A DNA stretch of 64,000 nt from contig NZ_JAHXYR010000003.1 in the NCBI RefSeq assembly GCF_019969845.1, positions 62,001 to 126,000 on the forward strand, read 5' to 3'. Position 1 is the stretch's first letter. Each line of letters opens with the position of its first letter. Source of the stretch: Sphingobacterium sp. GVS05A (GTDB taxonomy: Bacteria > Bacteroidota > Bacteroidia > Sphingobacteriales > Sphingobacteriaceae). The notes beneath the pieces were generated by a model, which saw only the letters and a list, made by a program, of their open reading frames with translations, was not told the origin of the DNA and made no database searches. This document shows positions 63,019 through 64,000 of this stretch, one piece after another. A program made the position numbers and the translations under genes.

Positions 63019-63135
63019 ATGATACTCGTGGAAGAACTTCCTTCTATTTTATTTCGTTGGCCTGGCATGCGTAATAAACGTTTTATTTTAATGTGTTGGT
63101 CATTCTTGATCATACACCTGTTGTATTTTATATAA
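63019..63135 (+). CDS. Possible 38-residue membrane peptide ORF
   Basis: ATG at 63019 to TAA at 63135, ending 6 bases before the MFS gene. The product starts MILVEELPSILFRWPGMRNK and has a hydrophobic C-terminal half (FILMCWSFLIIHLLYFI) that could span the membrane. It might be coupled to the MFS gene. Its start overlaps a predicted stem (TGATAT, 63015-63020, pairing with ATATCA, 62993-62998). The coding claim is weak. Confidence 0.25.
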   Translation: MILVEELPSILFRWPGMRNKRFILMCWSFLIIHLLYFI

Positions 63136-63141
63136 AATTTT

Positions 63142-64000
63142 ATGGAAAAAAATAACTGGTTTCGTACCTATAGTTATATATGGACTGGGCAATTTATCTC
63201 TTTGCTGTCTAGTTCAGCTGTCAACTTTTCGATCATGATATGGTTGAGTTTGACGCACAAGTCTGCTGAAATATTGGCTTTTGCTGCTATCGCAGGATTA
63301 TTACCGCAAGCGATCATCGGGCCATTTGCTGGTGTCTATATTGATCGATGGGATAGAAAGAAAGTCATGATCTTTGCAGATGGCTTTATCGCGCTCTGTA
63401 CATTAGGAATGACCTTTGTACTCAAAAGTGATGGTACCAATATGTTTCTGATTTATCTGTTAATGGCCTGTCGTTCGATCGGTTCGGCATTTCACTCACC
63501 AGCCATGCAGGCAATTGCGCCACTTCTCGTTCCCGAAGACAAATTACTACGTGTTTCAGGTATTAATCAGATGTTACAATCGGTAAGCAGTATTGCAGGT
63601 CCCGCATTGGGAACCTTGGCTATTAGCTATTTTCCTATTTCGAGTGTCTTGTATCTGGATGTCATTGGTGCCGCAGTAGCTATTACATCTTTACTCTTTG
63701 TGACTATCCCACATCTGTCCCGTTCTGATGTGAAACCTTCTATTGCTGCTGTTTTGGATGATCTTAAACAGGGAATGCGTGCTATCTATCATAATAATGG
63801 ACTAAAAATGTTGTTCCTATATGCCATGGTGGCGACTTTCTGTATTATGCCTGTTGCCATTATGTTTCCCTTGTTGACGATTGGTCATTATAGCGGTGGA
63901 AAGTGGGAGATGAGTATTATTGAGATTATTTGGGGAATAGGTATGCTTGTTGGAGGCAGTTTTTTGGGACTTGCAAAAGTGTCTCTATCAAAAGTAGTAT
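63142..64000 (+). CDS. MFS efflux transporter (MFS_3/EntS-like), 5' part
   Basis: Inner-membrane exporter of the MFS_3 (transmembrane secretion effector) type; the first 286 residues are in the window and the frame is open to its end. Seen: a cytosolic start MEKNNWFRTY, helix 1 with WTGQFISLLSSSAVNFSIMI, the conserved AGVYIDRWDRKKVMIFAD loop 2-3, HSPAMQAIAPLLVPEDKLLR in loop 4-5 (typical of EntS and MefA-like drug exporters), and SSIAGPALGTLAI in helix 5. The substrate could be a siderophore or a drug. A leader with two mini-ORFs precedes it. Confidence 0.9.
   Translation, partial: MEKNNWFRTYSYIWTGQFISLLSSSAVNFSIMIWLSLTHKSAEILAFAAIAGLLPQAIIGPFAGVYIDRWDRKKVMIFADGFIALCTLGMTFVLKSDGTNMFLIYLLMACRSIGSAFHSPAMQAIAPLLVPEDKLLRVSGINQMLQSVSSIAGPALGTLAISYFPISSVLYLDVIGAAVAITSLLFVTIPHLSRSDVKPSIAAVLDDLKQGMRAIYHNNGLKMLFLYAMVATFCIMPVAIMFPLLTIGHYSGGKWEMSIIEIIWGIGMLVGGSFLGLAKVSLSKVV

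Noticed and set aside
63073..63087. AATAAACGTTTTATT as a LacI-type operator before the MFS gene
   Set aside because: Off by one base from a palindrome and embedded in AT-rich sequence inside a possible ORF; not better than chance.
62928..63113. 61-codon minus-strand open frame in the leader of the MFS gene
   Set aside because: No promoter box, no signal or domain, and its codon pattern is random; the plus-strand promoter and mini-ORFs fit better.
1..64000. Insertion sequences, prophage, integrase, CRISPR repeats or rRNA
   Set aside because: No transposase, integrase or Cas gene, no evenly spaced repeats and no rRNA sequence was found on either strand.

Overview
This is a chromosomal window from a Bacteroidota bacterium, most likely Sphingobacterium or a close relative in the Sphingobacteriaceae. 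The evidence is SusC/SusD-type outer membrane genes with an ECF sigma/FecR pair, Bacteroidota-only families (DUF5686, DUF4293, DUF1735, DUF5107 joined to TPRs), almost no Shine-Dalgarno sequences, and many copies of the Bacteroidota promoter -7 element TAnnTTTG. I see no insertion sequence, prophage, CRISPR array or rRNA. The only RNA gene recognised is one tRNA-Glu. The genus name is inferred from gene content, not from a search.

Layout. 1-6.6 kb: the membrane half of respiratory complex I (end of nuoH, then nuoI-J-K-L-M-N), closed by a terminator. 6.7-10 kb: a DUF5686 envelope protein and an enoyl-CoA hydratase, 4 bases apart. 10.2-18.9 kb: a carbohydrate block with a divergent AraC regulator, a sugar-porter MFS permease, a 1122-residue DUF5107-TPR protein and a secreted GH2 enzyme, closed by a long terminator hairpin. 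19.1-27.7 kb: a polysaccharide-utilisation module with ECF sigma factor, FecR anti-sigma, SusC carrying the STN signalling domain, SusD and a DUF1735/discoidin lipoprotein. 27.7-28.1 kb: terminators and tRNA-Glu. 28.1-41.6 kb: mostly housekeeping genes (phosphopantetheinyl transferase, dCTP deaminase, metallo-beta-lactamase-fold hydrolase, glycosyltransferase, mprF with a virJ/acvB-like partner, luciferase-like oxidoreductase, miaE, rlmN, comF-like, vanZ-like, and padR with a PspC-domain gene).

41.7-44.1 kb: an outer-membrane beta-barrel receptor. 44.2-50.4 kb: a minus-strand hexuronate operon (uxaC, KDG kinase, KDPG aldolase, ExuT-like permease, GapN-like dehydrogenase) that takes glucuronate/galacturonate carbon to pyruvate plus glyceraldehyde 3-phosphate and oxidises the latter. 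50.7-58.8 kb: murF, truA, an MsbA-like ABC exporter, a NeuD/PglD-like acetyltransferase lacking its usual catalytic histidine, DUF4293, two unnamed proteins, ung and an Lrp/AsnC regulator. 59-62.8 kb: sufBCD for Fe-S cluster assembly. 62.8-64 kb: an unusual leader with two mini-ORFs before an MFS exporter cut by the window end.

The best leads are: (1) an mprF plus virJ/acvB-like pair, which would be a synthesise-and-hydrolyse module for aminoacyl-phosphatidylglycerol outside Proteobacteria; (2) several promoters whose -7 box ends 3-8 bases before the start codon (ung, rlmN, phosphopantetheinyl transferase, padR, and a 16-codon tyrosine-rich ORF), implying leaderless or nearly leaderless mRNAs; (3) the NeuD-like protein with three catalytic-site substitutions; (4) the GapN-like enzyme with Gly in place of the general-base Glu, placed in a KDG operon; (5) candidate operators upstream of uxaC, padR and the Lrp gene; (6) the mini-ORF leader at 62.86-63.14 kb. 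I did not find a clearly new multi-gene system.
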